Below are positions 18,524 through 28,991 of a DNA stretch of 64,000 nt, in pieces. The notes under the pieces were generated by a model. It searched no databases, was not told where the DNA came from, and saw nothing but the letters and a program-made list of their open reading frames with translations. The position numbers and the translations under genes were made by a program. The stretch lies in the NCBI GenBank assembly GCA_049841135.1, contig JASGHK010000008.1, positions 1,054,001-1,118,000 of the forward strand, given 5' to 3'. How positions within the stretch are numbered: the first letter of the stretch is position 1; each line of letters begins with the position of its first letter. This DNA comes from JACRCT01 sp049841135. GTDB taxonomy: Bacteria > Myxococcota > Myxococcia > Myxococcales > UBA5297.

Positions 18524-20606
18524 ATGAACGAGACCGCATCCCTGCCATCCCTGAACATCGACGGCCGCACGGTGCCCATCGAGGGCGAGCGCAACCTCTT
18601 GGAGCTGGTGCGCAAGGCCGGCATCGACCTGCCCACCTTCTGCTACCACTCCGAGCTTCTCCGTCTACGGCGCCTGCCGCCTGTGCCTGGTGGAGGTCGA
18701 AGGCCGCGGCGTGCAGGGCGCCTGCTCCACGCCGCCCGAGCCGGGGCTGAAGCTGCGCACCAACACCGAGCAGATCCGCGAGATCCGCAAGATCGCCGTG
18801 GAGCTCCTGCTCGCCAACCACAACCAGGAGTGCCCCAGCTGCCCCAAGAGCGGCGGCTGCCAGCTGCAGAGCCTCTCGCGGCGCCTGGGCATCGAGAAGG
18901 TCCGCTTCAAGCCGCTGCTCAAGCCGGCCGAGGTCGACCGCTCCTCGCCGTCGCTGCTGCGCGACCCCAACCGCTGCGTGCTCTGCGGCGACTGCGTCCG
19001 GGCCTGCGCGGAGATCCAGGGCGTCGGCGCCATCGACTTCGCCTTCCGCGGCGCCGAGTCGGCGGTGATGCCGTCCTTCGCGAAGCTGCTGGGCGAGGTG
19101 GAGTGCGTCAACTGCGGCCAGTGCGCCGTGGTCTGCCCCACCGGCGCGCTCACCCCGCGCTCCGAGGTCGACGAGGTCTGGGCGGCGCTGGGCAACCCGA
19201 AGAAGAAGGTCGTCGTGCAGGTCGCCCCCGCGGTCCGCGTCGCGCTCGGCGAGGCCTTCGGCATGGCGCCCGGCGAGGCGACCGCCGGCCAGGCCGTGGC
19301 GGCGCTCAAGGCGATGGGCTTCGCCCAGGTCTACGACACGGCGTTCTCGGCGGACCTGACCGTCGTCGAGGAGGCGACCGAGTTCCTGCACCGCGCCGAG
19401 AAGGGCGAGAAGCTGCCGCAGTTCACCTCCTGCTGCCCGGCCTGGGTGAAGTTCGCCGAGCAGTACCACCCCGGCCTGCTCCCCAACCTCTCCACCTGCC
19501 GCTCGCCGCAGCAGATGCTGGGCTCGCTCGCCAAGCGGGTGCTGCCCGAGAAGCTGGGGGTGAAGGCCGAGGACCTGGTGATGGTCTCGGTGATGCCCTG
19601 CACCGCCAAGAAGTTCGAGGCGCAGCGGCCCGAGTTCCGCGAGAACGGCCTCGCCGACGTGGACCACGTCATCACCACCGGCGAGCTGGCCCGGATGATC
19701 GAGGCCAGCGGCCTGCGCTTCCGCGAGCTGGCCCCGGAGTCGTTCGACCTGCCGATGGGCTTCAAGACCGGCGCCGGCGTCATCTTCGGCAACTCCGGCG
19801 GCGTGACCGAGGCGGTGCTGCGCTACGCGGCCGAGAAGCTGGCCCCCGGCGTCCCGGTCCCGGTCGACTTCCACGAGGTGCGCGGCGAGCAGGGGCTGCG
19901 CGAGGCCACCGTCCAGGTCGGCGGCAAGAAGCTCAAGCTGGCGGTGGTGCACGGCCTGGCCAACGCCAGGTCGGTCGCCGACCGCGTCGCGGCCGGCAAG
20001 GCCGACTGGGACCTGATCGAGGTCATGGCCTGCCCCGGCGGCTGCATCGGCGGCGCCGGCCAGCCCGTCCCCAAGGACGGCCGCGCCACGCGCAGGAGCC
20101 GCGCGAGCGGCCTGTACGCCACCGACAAGAACCTCGAGCTGCACCGCTCGCAGGAGAACCCCTTCATCGCCCAGTGCTACCGCGAGAACCTGGGCGAGGT
20201 CGGCGGCGAGAAGGCGCACCACCTCCTGCACACGCACTACCAGAGCCGCCGCCGCCTGCCCGGCGAGGACCTGGCGCTGATGGCCGCGGCGCCCAAGCCC
20301 GCGGCGGCCGACCGGGTGGCCGTGAAGGTCTGCGTGGGGACGAGCTGCTACGTGAAGGGCTCGCAGCCCCTGCTCACCGAGCTGCTGCGCGGCGCGCGCG
20401 AGCAGGGCCTGGAGAGCCGCGTCGACGTGCGCGCCACCTTCTGCATGGAGCGCTGCGGCGAGGGCCCCAACGTCGAGGTCGGAGGCCAGGCGCTCGCCAA
20501 GGCGGGCCTGGAGGCGACCCGCGAGCTGCTCCAGCGCACGCTGAGCCAGCCGCGCTTCACCGGCGCGCAGGTCGCGGTCGACCTCGCCTCAGCCCAAAAG
20601 AACTGA
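18524..20606 (+). CDS. hydA: [FeFe] hydrogenase catalytic subunit, HydABC type (one frameshift)
   Basis: About 693 residues after removing one T in GAGCTTC at 18653-18659, which restores the N-terminal [2Fe-2S] motif CYHSELSVYGACRLC. Then come the His-Cys3 [4Fe-4S] site HNQECPSCPKSGGC (about 99-112) and a 2x[4Fe-4S] domain (CVLCGDCVRAC, CVNCGQCAVVCP). The H-cluster motifs are TSCCPAW (about 301), MPCTAKKFE (about 356) and ACPGGCIGGAGQP (about 502). The proton-transfer Cys in TSCC is present, so this should be a working hydrogenase. A small-subunit-like tail and a C-terminal thioredoxin-like [2Fe-2S] domain (CVGTSCYVKG, CMERCGEGP, about 602-650) complete the layout known from electron-bifurcating HydABC. 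The maturases HydEFG are not in the window. Confidence 0.95.
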
Positions 20607-20622
20607 GCGGAGCAAGGTGGCT

Positions 20623-20660
20623 GCCTCGGCGGGCCAATGGGAGGATCCGTCCGCCGAGGC
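20623..20660 (+). promoter_or_regulatory. Hairpin between hydA and the ferredoxin gene
   Basis: A perfect 10-bp inverted repeat GCCTCGGCGG / CCGCCGAGGC with an 18-base loop sits in the only sizeable gap of the operon (101 bases). No T-run follows, so it is more likely to set mRNA stability or partial read-through than to end transcription. Confidence 0.5.
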
Positions 20661-20707
20661 GGTTTGGTGTGGTGTCGTGTGTTGGGGAGGCGTTGAGAGG
20701 GATTGCG

Positions 20708-20965
20708 GTGGAAGACGACAAACGGGTTCACATCTCGATCTGCATGGGCAGCTCCTGCTTCGCACGAGGGAACCAGCGCACGCTCGAGCTTTTGCGCGAG
20801 GAGCTGAAGGCCCGCGGCCAGGAAGGCGCGGTGGCGCTCAAGGGCGCCCTCTGCTGCGGCCAGTGCAGCCACGGCCCGAACCTGGTCATCGAGGGCAAGG
20901 CGCAGGAGCAGGTCGAGCCGGCGGCGCTGGGCGCCCTGCTCGATTCGATACTTGGGCCCCGGTGA
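20708..20965 (+). CDS. Small thioredoxin-like [2Fe-2S] ferredoxin
   Basis: 85 residues, start GTG at 20708 with GAGAGGG eight bases upstream. It is a stand-alone [2Fe-2S] thioredoxin-like domain with ligands in ISICMGSSCFARGNQ and GALCCGQCSHGPNL (Cys-x4-Cys, Cys-x3-Cys). It is closely similar in plan to the C-terminal domain of HydA and to the N-terminus of HydB. Such small ferredoxins commonly accompany sensory hydrogenase modules, and it sits 24 bases before the sensor gene. It probably passes electrons between the hydrogenase and the sensor; this is inference. Confidence 0.85.
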   Translation: MEDDKRVHISICMGSSCFARGNQRTLELLREELKARGQEGAVALKGALCCGQCSHGPNLVIEGKAQEQVEPAALGALLDSILGPR

Positions 20966-20989
20966 CCGCCACGGCGACGGAGCCCCGAA

Positions 20990-22754
20990 ATGAACCTCTT
21001 GCGTCCCATCTACACCGAGAAGCGCGAGTGCCAGGACTGCTACAAGTGCCTGCGCAACTGCCCGGTGAAGGCCATCAAGGTCGAAGGTGGGTGCGCAACC
21101 GTCATCGCCGAGCTGTGCGTGGTCTGCGGCCGCTGCGTCGCGGTCTGCCCCAAGCACGCCAAGCGGGTCCGCGACGACCTGGGCCGCGCCCGGCAGCTCC
21201 TGGCCTCGCACCGCGAGGTCGTCGTCTCGCTCGCGCCGTCCTTCGTCACCGAGTTCACCGAGGGCACGCCCGCCCAGCTCGTCGCCGCGCTCGAGCAGCT
21301 CGGCTTCTGGGGAGTCTCGGAGACGGCGCTCGGCGCCCAGCAGGTCTCGGCCCACGTCGCCCGGATGCTGCGCGAGCACCCGGAGAAGCCGCTGCTCTCG
21401 ACCGCCTGCCCGGTGGCGGTCAACCTGCTCGCCAAGTACCACCCCGAGCAGGCGCAGCTCTTCACGCCCCTGCCCTCCCCGGTCATCGCCCACGCCCGGC
21501 TCCTCAAGCAGCGCTTCGGCCAGGACGTGGGCGTCGTCTTCGTCGGCCCGTGCATCGCCAAGAAGTCCGAGTCCGACGCCCACCCCGAGCTCCTCGACGT
21601 CACCCTGACCTTCGCCGAGCTGCGGCGCTGGCTGGAGCAGGCGCGCATCGACTGGACCAAGGTCCCGGAGAAGCAGGGCTCGCTCTTCGTCACCGAGGAG
21701 GCCCACGAGGGCGCGATGTACCCGGTCGACGGCGGGATGATCGCCGGGGTGCGCGCCGGCACCGGCGTCCACGACGCGGCCTTCATGGCCTTCTCCGGCG
21801 TGGAGAGCATCGAGCGCGGGCTCGCCGGCATCGAGGAGCTGCACCCGGACCGCGGCCTGTTCGTCGAGCTCCTGGCCTGCGAAGGCGGGTGCGTCTCGGG
21901 CCCGGAGACGCGGCGGGACGCCGGCACCGCGACCAAGCGCTTCCGCGTCCTCTCCCAGGCGCGCTACCCGGTCGAGCAGATCCCCCGGCCCATCGAGGTC
22001 GAGCTCGCCGCGCCCAAGGCCGCCCCCGCGGCGGTGGCGCCCGAGCACGCCGAGGCGGAGATCCGCGAGGTGCTGCGCTCGGTGGGCAAGCTCTCGCACG
22101 AGGACGAGCACAACTGCGGCGGCTGCGGCTACGAGACTTGCCGCGCCTTCGCCCGCGCCCTCCTGGAGAAGAAGGCCGAGCGGGCGATGTGCGTCACCTT
22201 CATGCGGCAGACGGCGCTCAAGAAGGCCAATGCGCTCCTGCGCACCATGCCCTCGGCGGTGGTCATCGTCGACAAGGAGCTTCTCCGTCGTCGAGTGCAA
22301 CGAGCCGTTCATGCACATGTTCCTGCCGGACGTGCCCGACGTGCCGCGTCAGCGTGTGGAGGGCGTCAGCCTCAAGCGCCTGCTGCCGTTCGCCGCGCTC
22401 TTCCAGAGCGTGCTGCGCACCGGCGAGGACGTGCTCGACACCGAGCTGCGACACGGCGGGACCATCCTGCACGGCTCGGTCTTCAGCGTGGAGAAGCACC
22501 AGGTCGTCGGCGGCGTCTTCCAGGACGTGACCCGGCCGGCGGTGCAGAAGGAGCAGATCGTCCGCAAGGCGCAGGAGGTCATCCAGAAGAACCTCGCCAC
22601 CGTGCAGCGCATCGCCTACCTCCTGGGCGAGAACGCCGCCGAGTCGGAGATCACCCTGCAGTCGATCATCGAGTCGTTCTCGCCGCACGCCGGCGAGGCC
22701 GGCAGCGCCGCGGGCGAGGGAAAGAAGCGCGATGGTGGCGACGACCCTCGATAG
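20990..22754 (+). CDS. Sensory [FeFe]-hydrogenase-like protein with FeS and PAS domains (one frameshift)
   Basis: About 587 residues after removing one base in GAGCTTC at 22277-22283. Domain order: 2x[4Fe-4S] ferredoxin (CQDCYKCLRNCP, CVVCGRCVAVCP), hydrogenase large-subunit core, a [4Fe-4S] 'Fes' motif CGGCGYETC near 374, and a PAS domain (about 425-520). H-cluster motifs are LSTACPVAVN, GPCIAKKSE and ACEGGCVSGP. All four cluster Cys are kept, but the proton-transfer Cys of TSCCP is Ala, the usual mark of sensory rather than catalytic members (HydS/HfsB-like). It should sense H2 or redox state and act on the SpoIIE phosphatase encoded by the overlapping next gene. Confidence 0.88.
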
Positions 22755-23922
22755 CGCCCACATCGAGGTGGAGTGGGCCAACCGCTCCAAGCGCGGCCAG
22801 CGCATCGCCGGCGACGCGTTCCTCTCGCGGCGCATCCGCGGCGAGGACCGCGTGGTCTCGGTCCTCTCCGACGGGCTGGGCAGCGGCGTCAAGGCCAGCG
22901 TGCTGGCGACGCTCACCGCGACGATGGCGGTCGAGTACGCCTCGCGGCTCAAGGACCTGCGCACGTCGGCCGAGACCATCATGGACACGCTGCCGGTCTG
23001 CAGCGTCCGCAAGATCAGCTACTCCACCTTCACCATCGCCGACGTCAGCGGCGAGGGCGAGGCGCGGGTCGTCGAGCACGGCAACCCGCCGTTCGTGCTG
23101 CTGCGCGGCGCGATGGCGGTGGAGGTGCCCGGCGAGGAGCTGGCGCTGGAGCGCTGGAAGGACCGCGACCTGCGCAGCGCGAACTTCCGCCTGGAGATCG
23201 GCGACCGGCTGGTGCTGGTCTCCGACGGGGTGAGCCAGTCGGGCATGGGCCGCGAGGAGATGCCGCTCGGCTGGGGGCGCGACGCGCTGGTCCGCTTCCT
23301 GGAGGAGGCGATCGAGCGCGAGCCGGAGATCTCGGCGCGCAGGCTCTCGCAGCGGGTGGTGGCCATGGCCCACGTCAACGACCGCGGGCAGGCCAAGGAC
23401 GACATCTCCTGCGCGGTCATCTCCTACCGCAAGCCGCGCGGGCTCCTGGTGCTCACCGGGCCGCCCTTCGCCCGCGAGCGCGACGCCGAGCTGGGCGAGC
23501 TCGTCCTCAGCTACCCCGGGCGCAAGGCCATCTGCGGCGGGACCACCGCGCGCATCGTCGGGCGGGTGCTGGGCCGCGAGGTCTTCATGGACCTCGAGAG
23601 CGAGCTCGACACCGACATCCCGCCGGCCTCGCGGATGGACGGCGTGGACCTCATCACCGAGGGCACGCTGACGCTGGCGCGCGCGGCGGAGCTGCTGGAG
23701 CGCGGGGAGGACGAGGCGCTGCCGGACAACCCGGCGGGAGAGCTGCTCGAGCTGATGCTCGACTCCGACGTCATCGAGTTCGTGGTGGGCACGCGCATCA
23801 ACGAGGCGCACCAGGACCCGAACATCCCGGTCGAGCTCGACCTGCGGCGCAACGTCGTCAAGAAGCTCGTCGCGCTGCTCGAGCAGAAGCACCTGAAGAA
23901 GGTGGGCGTGCGGCTGGTGTAG
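22732..23922 (+). CDS. SpoIIE-type PP2C protein phosphatase of the hydrogenase operon
   Basis: 396 residues. The N-terminal 230 residues form a SpoIIE/PP2C phosphatase: GDAFLSRRIRGEDRVVSVLSDG supplies the first metal-binding Asp-Gly, followed by GLGSGVKASVLATLTATMA, then VLVSDGVSQSG and KDDISCAVISYR with the later metal Asp residues. The C-terminal 150 residues have no recognised family (starts LVLTGPPFARERDAELGELV). Its first 23 bases overlap the sensor gene. Phosphatases of this type are a known companion of PAS-hydrogenase sensors and would convert the H2/redox signal into dephosphorylation of an unknown target, perhaps an anti-anti-sigma protein. Confidence 0.88.
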   Translation: MVATTLDSAHIEVEWANRSKRGQRIAGDAFLSRRIRGEDRVVSVLSDGLGSGVKASVLATLTATMAVEYASRLKDLRTSAETIMDTLPVCSVRKISYSTFTIADVSGEGEARVVEHGNPPFVLLRGAMAVEVPGEELALERWKDRDLRSANFRLEIGDRLVLVSDGVSQSGMGREEMPLGWGRDALVRFLEEAIEREPEISARRLSQRVVAMAHVNDRGQAKDDISCAVISYRKPRGLLVLTGPPFARERDAELGELVLSYPGRKAICGGTTARIVGRVLGREVFMDLESELDTDIPPASRMDGVDLITEGTLTLARAAELLERGEDEALPDNPAGELLELMLDSDVIEFVVGTRINEAHQDPNIPVELDLRRNVVKKLVALLEQKHLKKVGVRLV

Positions 23923-24215
23923 CCCTGTTGCTGTCTTGCGTCAGAAGCGCGCTCGATCATTTTGCGGCAGTCGTTGGGTAGTGCCGGGCTTCCACGCCCG
24001 GGGCACCCTTGCATTCCTTCTTTCTGAGGCGCGCTCCGGGGGTAGTGCCGGGCTTCCACGCCCGGGGCACCTTTGCATTCCTTCTTTCTGAGGCGCGCTC
24101 TTGGGGGTAGTGCCGGGCTTCCACGCCCGGGGCACCTTTGCATTCCTTCTTTTTGAGGCGCGCTCTTAGTGCCGGGCTCTACCCACCGGCGCGCCTCAGA
24201 TTATCTGTTCCACAC
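23923..24215. repeat. Array A: three 66-bp hairpin repeats, plus orientation
   Basis: From 23977, three near-identical units of about 66 bp, each starting GGTAGTGCCGGGCTTCCACG and ending TTCTGAGGCGCGCTC, plus a decayed fourth unit near 24167-24205. Each unit can fold as GCCGGGC-TTCCAC-GCCCGG. The array begins about 55 bases after the SpoIIE stop. Its reverse complement is recognisably the unit of array B. Confidence 0.85.
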
Positions 24216-25257
24216 GGTTGTCCCCGGCGTGGAAGCCGGGCCCACACCCCACCAGCGCGCTTCAGGTCTTCGGGTCGCAAGGTTGTCCCCGGCGTGGAAG
24301 CCGGGCCCACACCCCACCAGCGCGCTTCAGGTCTTCGGGTCGCACGGTTGTCCCCGGCGTGGAAGCCGGGCCCACACCCACCAGCGCGCTTCAGGTCTTC
24401 GGGTTGCAAGGTTGTCCCCGGCGTGGAAGCCGGGCCCACACCCCACCAGCGCGCTTCAGGTCTTCGGGTCGCAAGGTTGTCCCCGGCGTGGAAGCCGGGC
24501 CCACACCCCACCAGCGCGCTTCAGGTCTTCGGGTCGCAAGGTTGTCCCCGGCGTGGAAGCCGGGCCCACACCCCACCAGCGCGCTTCAGGTCTTCGGGTC
24601 GCAAGGTTGTCCCCGGCGTGGAAGCCGGGCCCACACCGGCGCGCTTCAGGTCTTCGGGTCGCAGGGTTGTCCCCGGCGTGGAAGCCGGGCCCACACCCGC
24701 CAGCGCGCTTCAGGTCTTCGGGTCGCAAGGTTGTCCCCGGCGTGGAAGCCGGGCCCACACCCACCAGCGCGCTTCGGGTCTTCGGGTCGCAAGGTTGTCC
24801 CCGCCCGGCGTGGAGGCCGGGCCCACACCCCACCAGCGCGCTTCGGGTCTTCGGGTCGCAAGGTTGTCCCCGGCGTGGAAGCCGGGCCCACACCCGCCAG
24901 CGCGCTTCAGGTCTTCGGGTCGCAAGGTTGTCCCCGGCGTGGAAGCCGGGCCCACACCCACCAGCGCGCTTCAGGTCTTCGGGTCGCAAGGTTGTCCCCG
25001 GCGTGGAAGCCGGGCCCACACCGGCGCGCCCCAGGTCTTCGGGTCGCTGGGGTTGTCCCCGGCGTGGAAGCCGGGCCCACACCGGCGCGCTTCAGGTCTT
25101 CGGGTCGCAAGGTTGTCCCCGGCGTGGAAGCCGGGCCCACACCCCACCAGCGCGCTTCAGGTCTTCGGGTCGCAGGGTTGTCCCCGGCGTGGAAGCCGGG
25201 CCCACACCCCACCTCGGATTCTCGGTTCCCTCCAGTTGCCCCCCCGACGTGGAAGCC
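24216..25257. repeat. Array B: about 17 copies of a 65-bp hairpin repeat, inverted relative to array A
   Basis: About seventeen tandem units of 59-69 bp with the consensus start TTGTCCCCGGCGTGGAAGCC, then GGGCCCACACCCCACCAGCG, then CGCTTCAGGTCTTCGGGTCG. Each holds the stem CCCGGC / GCCGGG around GTGGAA. Some units lack six bases (CACCAG) and one has a five-base insertion. Open reading frames span it in several frames, but their sequence is only the periodicity. There are no unique spacers, so it is not a CRISPR array. It ends right at the stop of the minus-strand lipoprotein gene. Confidence 0.92.
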
Positions 25258-25261
25258 GGGC

Positions 25262-28200
25262 TCAGGGCTCGCAGTACGTGACCGTTGCGGTGACGAGATC
25301 CACGTAGCCGACGTCGTTGCCGCCCGCGTACCGATACCCGGTAGAGAGGTCGAGGCCGAAGGCCGAGGCGTTGACCTGCGCGGGCTCGATCGGCCGAGTG
25401 CCCCACCGGTCCGCAGGCCCGCCGTAGCGCTGCGTGGAGACCGTCCGCACCCACCGGGTGGCGGGGTCGAGTGCGCGGTTCCCCGTCGCCTCCGGCACGC
25501 CGGCCAGGCGCACGATGCGGTCGGCGATGTACCCGCCGGTGAGAGCGCGCCGGGTCATGTCGAAGGAGATGCCCTGCACCCAGGCCTGCGCCGGGACGTT
25601 GAAGCCGAAGTCCCGCACGCGCAGGAAGTCCGAGACCAGCTCGCCCCAGAGCTGCGAGAGGGCCTCGGCGCCGTCGCCTGCCGTCACGTTCCCGGGGTTG
25701 TTCCAGACCGCGCCGACACGCGTCTGCTCGGCGACGGTGGGCGTGGAGGTGGCCGTCCGCTCCACCGGGTCGTGAGCCACCCACAGGCGCAGCTGGTCGT
25801 AGCGGCCATGCATGCCGGCGATGGTGGAACCGACGCCGGCGTACAGCCGGATGGCGACGCCGAAGCCGGGGTCGGCCACGTCGGCCCGGGTCAGCGCGCC
25901 CCCGTTCCAGAGGTCGCTGGCGTTGCCGAACGTGGAGGTCTGCCACGCCGGCGCCTTGACCCACTCGGAGGTGCTCTCGGTGGCGTACGTCGCGGCGTCC
26001 ATGGCGCCGCCCTTCACCAGGCGCGCCTCCCAGGTGTGGATGGCCCAGTCGAGCACGGTGCACTGCCGCGTCACCTCGACCAGCACGCCGCTGGGGACCG
26101 CCCCCGCCGGCAGGGCGACACCGAAGCCGGTGGCCGTCAGGAATTCGCTCAGCCCGTTGGCCACGAAGTCGCCGGTCTCCACGAAGTCGCCGTCGGCTAC
26201 GGCCAGGGTGCTGGCGGTGAGCGGCGACCACGGCGTGTCGTTGGGCTTGGCGGGGTCCTCGATGCTGGCGATCTGGCTCGCGGTGTAGGGCCCGGACAGC
26301 GTCGCGTCGGTGTAGGTCACCGTGACGGAGACGCGGTCGATCCGCGCCAGGTCGGTTCCGGTCGCCTCGTCGTTGCGGGCGGCCAGGCGCACCGTGAAGG
26401 TCGCGGCGTTGATCGACGAGGCCGGGAAGTTGGACCCGAGGTGCGAGCCGGGGCCGCCGTAGCTCATGACCTCGCCCTGGCTCGACCAGCGCACGTTGGG
26501 CTTGGCCAGGTTCTGCGTCCCGCTCTGGTCGGTGTCGATCTCCACCAGGTGGTCGACGAGGAGACCGCTCGCCGAGGAGCGCTCCACGTCGAGCTGGAGG
26601 TGCAGGACCTTGGCGCTCGCCGGCAGGTTGAAGCCGAAGCCGCTGACCTTGAGCACGTCGGTGGCCTCGCCCGGTCCCATGGGGCCGGCCGTCGCTTCGG
26701 CGCCGTCGTCGGCGAAGACGAGCCTCCGCGTTGCTCCAGGGCCGGCTCGCCAGCAGGCTCTCCGCCGCCACCGGGGCGCGGGCGGCGAGGGTCGTGGGGT
26801 TGGCACAGGTCGGCTCGGCGATGACCGCGGTGGGCGACGACTGGGCGAAGGCGTCCTCCCCGTCCGCCGTGGCAGTGACGCGCACCCGCAGCGTGTGGCC
26901 GTAGTCCTGCCTCTGCACCACGTACTGGGCGGCGACGGCGCCCGCGAAGCTCGGTGCAGGCCGCGCCCGTCGGGTCGCAGCGCAGCCACTGCCGGGCGTA
27001 GGTGATCGGGCCGGCCGACCCGGTCCAGGTGCCCGTGGTGGCGGTCAGGGTCGCGAAGACGCGGGCGTCTCCAGTGATGGCCGGCGGGGCCGTGTTGAGG
27101 ATGTTGTGGCAGTGCACCGCCACGTCCGCGACGTCGGCGTTGCCCATGGTGCCGCTGCCGAAGTCCACGGCGCAGAACCGATCGCTGGGCTGCTCGGAGA
27201 CGGTGACCGCGTAGGGGCTGCCGCTCTCGACCTTGGCCGGGAACGCGAAGGGGCCGTCGGCGGGCAGGACCAGCTCGGGGCCGCCGCTGTTCTTGAGCTT
27301 CACCGCGCCGACCTTCAGCCCGCTCACCGTCCCCTTCACGGAGTAGGAGTGGGTGGTGCAGGCGACGTTTACGGTGACGTCGTCGCCCTGCACCGTCCCG
27401 CTGGGGGCGGCGGCGACGCAGGTCTGCCAGGGCGAGGTGGGCTGGGCGGTGACCTGGACGAGGTACGCGGCGCCGCTCTCGACCCGGGTCGGGAAGAGGA
27501 AGGTGCCGTCGACCTTCGGGGTGACGATGTCGGCTCCGCTCGCGAGCGCCAGGCCGCTGCCGGCGAGCCCCGAGACCTGGGCCCTCAACCAGAACTGCCG
27601 CGTCGCGCAGCTGACCGCGACCACGACGTCGGCGGACCCGATCACGCCGCTGGAGCTGGTCGTCACCCCGCACTCCTGCCAGGGCGAGGTGGGCTGGTCG
27701 AGGACCTGCACCTCGTAGGCTTCACCGCTGGCGATCCGGACCGGGAACGCGGTCTGACCGTTGGCGCTCACCGTCAGCTCGTTGCCCGGGCCGGCCGAGA
27801 GCCGCAGCCCGGTGCCGGCGAGCCCGGTCACGTCGACCCGGACCTCGTAGGTGGCCGTCACGCAGGTCACCGCCAGCACGACGTCGCTCGCGCCGACCGT
27901 CCCTGCGCCGTCGGCGACCGCGCAGGTCTGGCGCGGCCCGTCGGGCTGGGAGACCACCTCGAGCGAATAGGGCGTCCCGCTCTCGACGGAATCCGCGAGC
28001 GTCACGGTCCCGTCCGTCCGAACCTTCACCGCCGCGCCGCCGTCGAGGGAGAAGCTCGAGGCCCGAACCCTGAAGCCCGGTGACGGCCGCGCGGATGGCG
28101 TAGAAGTCGGTCGTGCAGGTCACGGAGACCTCGACGTCCCGGTCGGGCATCGTGCCCGTCCCCTGGCCGCTGGCCACGACGCAGGTCTGCGATGGCTGCG

Positions 28201-28714
28201 TGGGCTGCCGGGCGACGGTGATCGCGTAGGCCTGCCCGCTCGGCAGCTTCTGGGAGAAGGTGGAGCGGCCCGGGGCGGCGATGACGAGCTCGTCGCTGCC
28301 GTTGCGCAGGGTCAGCCCGGTGCCGAGCAGGCCGGTGACGTTGACGCGCAGGGCGTAGGTCTCGGTGGTGCAGACGACGGGGACCACGACGTCGGCCGAG
28401 GCGACCTTGCCGGACCCGCCTTGCGGGGTGCAGACCTGGTTCGGCTCGGTCGGCTGCTTGGTGACGGAGACCTCGAAGGCGTCTCCGCTCGACAGGCCCT
28501 GGGCGAGCATCAGCGTCCCGTCGGCAGCGACCGCCACCGGCGAGCCATCGTTGAACGAGAGCGCGAGACCTTTGCCCGTCAGGCCCTGCACCTTGGCCGA
28601 GACCTCGAAGGTCTCGGGAGCGCCGCCGGGACAGCCGGTGACGAGGCCGGCCAGGGCGAGACTCAGGAGTCGCGGCAGGAGGCTCGGGCGGGGGGAGGCA
28701 GGCGACAGACGCAT
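25262..28714 (-). CDS. Large lipoprotein with six tandem beta domains (three frameshifts)
   Basis: About 1149 residues after removing single inserted bases at 28050-28056, 26946-26952 (both GAAGCTC on the plus strand) and 26720-26726 (GAGCCTC). The signal peptide ends LAGLVTGCPGG, a lipobox. Residues 35-480 hold six repeats of about 75 residues on the plan 'VxVxGLxGxGLxLxx..VxxxGxxxFxxxVxSGxxYxVxVxxQPTxPxQxCxVxxGxGxxxxxDVxVxVxCTT', each with two Cys. An Ig-like segment with QWLRCDPTGAACTE follows, then a 550-residue C-terminal part without a known family (DVLKVSGFGFNLPASAKV and DFLRVRDFGFNVPAQAWVQG are internal repeats). Likely a surface lipoprotein, adhesive or structural. Start ATG is preceded by GAGGGAAA. 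Confidence 0.78.
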
Positions 28715-28991
28715 AAAGGATTTCCCTCGTGGTGGAGCCCGGGTTCTCGTGGCGGGCGGGGGCTCGTCTCCGGATGTCTTGGGGCGGCGCGCGGGCAGCG
28801 TAGCACGAGGCCCCGAACCGGCCTCGCTCGCGCTTCGACGCGGTGCAGCGCGAGGTGCCCCAGACCAGGAGCAGCCCAGCCACCCGTTGGCGGCGAGCCG
28901 CTTGCCGTGCCGATTCGCCACACCTACCCTGGCCCCAAGATGCGGCCCGGCGCGGGTTTCCTCGCCCCTTTCCCCCGGGCCCAAGACCGCC

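Noticed and set aside
18653..18659. Programmed frameshift in hydA
   Set aside because: The same GAGCTTC/GAAGCTC pattern interrupts many unrelated genes, including PEP carboxylase and lipoproteins; no stimulatory structure or slippery run is specific to hydA.
16272..20237. 1321-codon minus-strand frame opposite the hydrogenase genes
   Set aside because: It is the antisense shadow of hydC, hydB and hydA, which have complete catalytic motifs; its product is low-complexity Ala/Gly/Leu/Arg.
20990..22754. Second catalytic hydrogenase
   Set aside because: The proton-transfer Cys is Ala, a PAS domain is present and a SpoIIE phosphatase follows, all typical of a sensor.
24216..25257. CRISPR array
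   Set aside because: The whole unit repeats, with no unique spacers; unit length varies by small indels and no cas gene is nearby.
24138..25307. Open frames of up to about 390 codons on both strands across the 24-25 kb repeats
   Set aside because: They only translate the 65-bp periodicity, occur in several frames at once and encode repeated RRGSRAHTPPA-type units without any fold.
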